Positions 61,898-64,000 of a stretch of DNA of 64,000 nt are shown piece after piece; position 1 is the stretch's first letter; each line of letters begins with the position of its first letter. Below the pieces are notes generated by a model. That model worked only from the letters and a program-made list of their open reading frames with translations. It was not told where the DNA came from and did not search any database. A program made the position numbers and the translations under genes. The stretch is taken from the NCBI RefSeq assembly GCF_010748935.1, contig NZ_CP048796.1:2669001-2733000 (forward strand), in the 5' to 3' direction. Source of the DNA: Providencia vermicola (GTDB taxonomy: Bacteria > Pseudomonadota > Gammaproteobacteria > Enterobacterales > Enterobacteriaceae).

Positions 61898-62413
61898 ATG
61901 TCACAACAAGCCCAAATAAAACCACAAGACACCTCGATGGCAGATTGGGTTGAATCACGCATCGCCCGCTTCGAAGGTCGTAAATATGATTGGAACGCGT
62001 TGAAATTTCAAGCTGATTTTGATCCCAAATATCGCCGTGCACAAATGCGCTACATCGGTACAGGCGCGACAGGTGTTGCTAACGATGTAAATACCGTTCC
62101 TGCTGAAAATTTTACCTTTTCAACAATGGTTCTTCCCTCAAAATGTGAGGGCCCTCTTCACTTACACCCTGATGTTGAAGAGGTTTTCTTCATGCTAAAA
62201 GGAACAATTACCCTATTCATTAAGGATGGTGATGAAGAATATGAAACGATACTTAAAGAGCGCGACCTGATTTCAGTTCCAGCAGGTATTTATCGCGGCC
62301 TATTCAACCATGGTGAAGAAGAAGCATTAATGTGCGTCATGATTGGTACACCAAAACCTGCGATTCCAACCTATCCAGACGATCATCCATTATCAAAAGT
62401 GAAACGTGGTTAA
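61898..62413 (+). CDS. Cupin-domain protein
   Basis: 171 aa with one cupin barrel: metal-binding-type motif LHLHPDVEEVFFMLKGTITL and later VPAGIYRGLFNHGEEEALM. Could be a metal-dependent ring-modifying enzyme or an accessory protein. Function not predictable from motifs alone. Confidence 0.85.
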   Translation: MSQQAQIKPQDTSMADWVESRIARFEGRKYDWNALKFQADFDPKYRRAQMRYIGTGATGVANDVNTVPAENFTFSTMVLPSKCEGPLHLHPDVEEVFFMLKGTITLFIKDGDEEYETILKERDLISVPAGIYRGLFNHGEEEALMCVMIGTPKPAIPTYPDDHPLSKVKRG

Positions 62414-62428
62414 CAGGAGAATTGAGTG

Positions 62429-63259
62429 ATGAAACTGCCTATTGAACAATTGCCAACTATTCGGTCCGCTGATTTTGGTCAATATCATGTTAACTGGCGT
62501 GAAGCAGGTGAAGGAGAAACTATCATTTTACTTCACGGTATCAGCTCTGGATCTGCATCGTGGATTTATCAACTGGCGGATTCATCACTGACTCAACAAT
62601 ACCGACTACTCGCATGGGAGGCGCCGGGTTACCTCAATAGTCTAGCCCTGACGACCGACACACCAACAGCTAACGATTATGCAGAGGCATTAGTGGCTTT
62701 GATTGACGGTTTAGCTATTTCGCAAGTGGTGCTCGTTGGTCATTCCCTTGGTGCCATTATAGCCAGTGCATTTGCGGCAAAATACCCACAGCGTATTAAA
62801 GGATTACTATTAGCTAACCCAGCGCAAGGTTATGGAGCTAAAGACAAAACGGAACAAAAACAAGTTTATGAACAAAGACAGACTATCGTCTTCAATTCCG
62901 GTATTGAAAATTATGCGCAACAACGTGCAGCCGCCTTGTTAAGCCCAACAGCCAGTGAGCAACAAATAGATTGGGTTAGGCAGACGATGCGTAAACTCAA
63001 TCCTAAAGGATTCTTAGCGGCGGCTTGGATGCTGGCATACGATGATATTAATCGTTATCTCAGCCATTATTCTGGTCCGCTCCAGATGCTAGTAGGCCTT
63101 GATGATACCATTACGCCGCCTCAAAAAGTCCAAGCGATCGCTCAACAACAAGGTTGTTCACTCGTCTATATCGAACAGGCTGGACATGCAAGCTATCTCG
63201 ATGCATCTCAGCCATTTAATCATTACCTGAAACAATTTTTGGCGACTCTGCCGTTGTAG
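62429..63259 (+). CDS. Alpha/beta-hydrolase (ring-fission product hydrolase type)
   Basis: 276 aa. ILLHGISSGSASW oxyanion region, nucleophile elbow VLVGHSLGAI, acid Asp in GLDDTITPP and His in EQAGHASYL, the pattern of meta-cleavage product hydrolases. ATG 62429 chosen; GTG 62426 just upstream is an alternative with better Shine-Dalgarno spacing. Would hydrolyse the product of 58425-59351. Confidence 0.87.
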   Translation: MKLPIEQLPTIRSADFGQYHVNWREAGEGETIILLHGISSGSASWIYQLADSSLTQQYRLLAWEAPGYLNSLALTTDTPTANDYAEALVALIDGLAISQVVLVGHSLGAIIASAFAAKYPQRIKGLLLANPAQGYGAKDKTEQKQVYEQRQTIVFNSGIENYAQQRAAALLSPTASEQQIDWVRQTMRKLNPKGFLAAAWMLAYDDINRYLSHYSGPLQMLVGLDDTITPPQKVQAIAQQQGCSLVYIEQAGHASYLDASQPFNHYLKQFLATLPL

Positions 63260-63281
63260 AAGTTTAATTAAGGAAAGCGCT

Positions 63282-64000
63282 ATGAATTTACAGCTAAAAA
63301 ATCGTGTTGCCGTCGTCACCGGTGGCAGTTCAGGGATTGGATTAGCGACCGTTCAATTATTGCTCGAAGAGGGATGTAAAGTGGCTTTCTGTGGGCGTAA
63401 TCAAGACAAATTGATGCAAACACTCACGATGTTACAAGCTGATTATCCACAAGCGGAGCTTCTTGCTGTCTGCTGTGATGTTATGGATAAAACACAAACA
63501 GAAGCCTTTGCACAACAAGTACAATCGCACTTTGGCCAAGCTGATTTACTGATCAATAATGCGGGACAAGGGTATGTCGCTCACTATGCCGACACGCCCG
63601 AAGAGGCATGGTTACACGAGGCCCAACTAAAATTATTTGGCGTCATTAACCCCGTTAATGCATTTATGACATTATTGGAGCAATCTGAGATTGCCTCCAT
63701 TACTTGTGTCAATTCACTGTTAGCCTTACAACCAGAACCTCACATGGTAGCAACCTCTGCTGCACGTGCAGCATTACTCAACCTCACTCTAAACCTATCA
63801 AAAACCCTTTTACCAAAAGGCATCCGTGTGAATTCTATTTTGCTCGGCATGGTTGAATCAGAGCAGTGGCGGCGCCGTTTTGAACAGCGCAGTGATAAAA
63901 GTCTTAATTGGGAAAGTTGGATTGGCGAGATTGCCCAAAAACGCGGTATTCCAATGCAACGCCTTGGTAAACCTGAAGAGCCAGCTAGAGCTCTCGTCTT
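63282..64000 (+). CDS. SDR-family protein with altered catalytic motif (partial at right edge)
   Basis: About 239 codons present; the stop is beyond the window. N-terminal Rossmann motif VVTGGSSGIGLATVQ, NNAGQG, and Ser145 in CVNSLLALQ. Where typical SDRs have Tyr-x-x-x-Lys (YSASK), the aligned block here is TSAARAALL (158-166), so Tyr becomes Thr158 and Lys becomes Arg162. The protein may still bind NAD(P) but is unlikely to use the standard proton relay. GGAA nine bases before the ATG. Confidence 0.85.
   Translation, partial: MNLQLKNRVAVVTGGSSGIGLATVQLLLEEGCKVAFCGRNQDKLMQTLTMLQADYPQAELLAVCCDVMDKTQTEAFAQQVQSHFGQADLLINNAGQGYVAHYADTPEEAWLHEAQLKLFGVINPVNAFMTLLEQSEIASITCVNSLLALQPEPHMVATSAARAALLNLTLNLSKTLLPKGIRVNSILLGMVESEQWRRRFEQRSDKSLNWESWIGEIAQKRGIPMQRLGKPEEPARALV

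Overview
The window is a chromosomal segment of an AT-rich enteric gammaproteobacterium. Gene content and order (arnBCA, btuCD, ihfA-pheTS-pheM-rplT-rpmI-infC-thrS, yniA/yniB/hxpB, ydjM, tcyP, sitABCD, fetAB) and E. coli-like but divergent proteins point to the Morganellaceae, most likely Providencia. The genus is inferred from gene content and base composition; no rRNA was available to confirm it.

Layout. 1-2615: start of the arn lipid A modification operon (arnA partial, arnC, arnB), minus strand. 2746-4526: vitamin B12 importer genes btuD and btuC. 4647-5645: a lone plus-strand gene encoding a protein with a eukaryotic-type RhoGAP domain, lying between btuC and ihfA. 5892-14057: the classic translation cluster ihfA, pheT, pheS, pheM leader peptide with attenuator, rplT, rpmI, infC, thrS. 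It contains TWO complete, diverged infC genes in tandem, both with the rare AUU start. thrS keeps its tRNA-mimic operator. 14601-20757: accessory and small genes (AA10 lytic polysaccharide monooxygenase, a broken DUF1090 gene, LysE-type exporter, methyltransferase, GNAT, FosA, MarC, EmtA). 20920-24575: Fur-boxed sitABCD. 24654-36309: YdeP-like oxidoreductase, yniA/yniB/hxpB, LexA-boxed ydjM, tcyP, YkgJ-like protein, luciferase-like oxidoreductase and several small proteins. 37066-40783: two M20-type amidohydrolases with a membrane transporter. 41707-43975: crcB behind a fluoride riboswitch, then fetAB. 45966-49999: a LacI-type regulator with a YnfC-like gene, divergent from an ascorbate-type PTS (IIA, IIB, IIC). 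50072-54576: DUF4239 protein, an orphan phage-type holin, a ParD-like/Map pair behind a perfect palindrome, and a universal stress protein.

55032 to the right edge: a compact, mostly co-directional catabolic cluster. It holds a Rieske ferredoxin, a small HTH-like protein, a Rieske oxygenase alpha subunit, an SDR, an IclR regulator, an extradiol-type VOC dioxygenase, a ferredoxin reductase, an MFS permease, a cupin, an alpha/beta hydrolase and a second SDR cut by the edge. Together they could import an aromatic compound, dihydroxylate it, dehydrogenate the diol, open the ring and hydrolyse the product. The substrate cannot be read from the sequence.

The most unusual items are the RhoGAP-domain protein (candidate host-directed effector), the tandem infC pair, the ParD-like/Map unit, the orphan holin and the aromatic cluster with its atypical SDR. 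Several long AT-rich intergenic stretches (36310-37065, 40784-41706, 44521-45529, 50885-51599, 51951-52826) hold no gene I can support.
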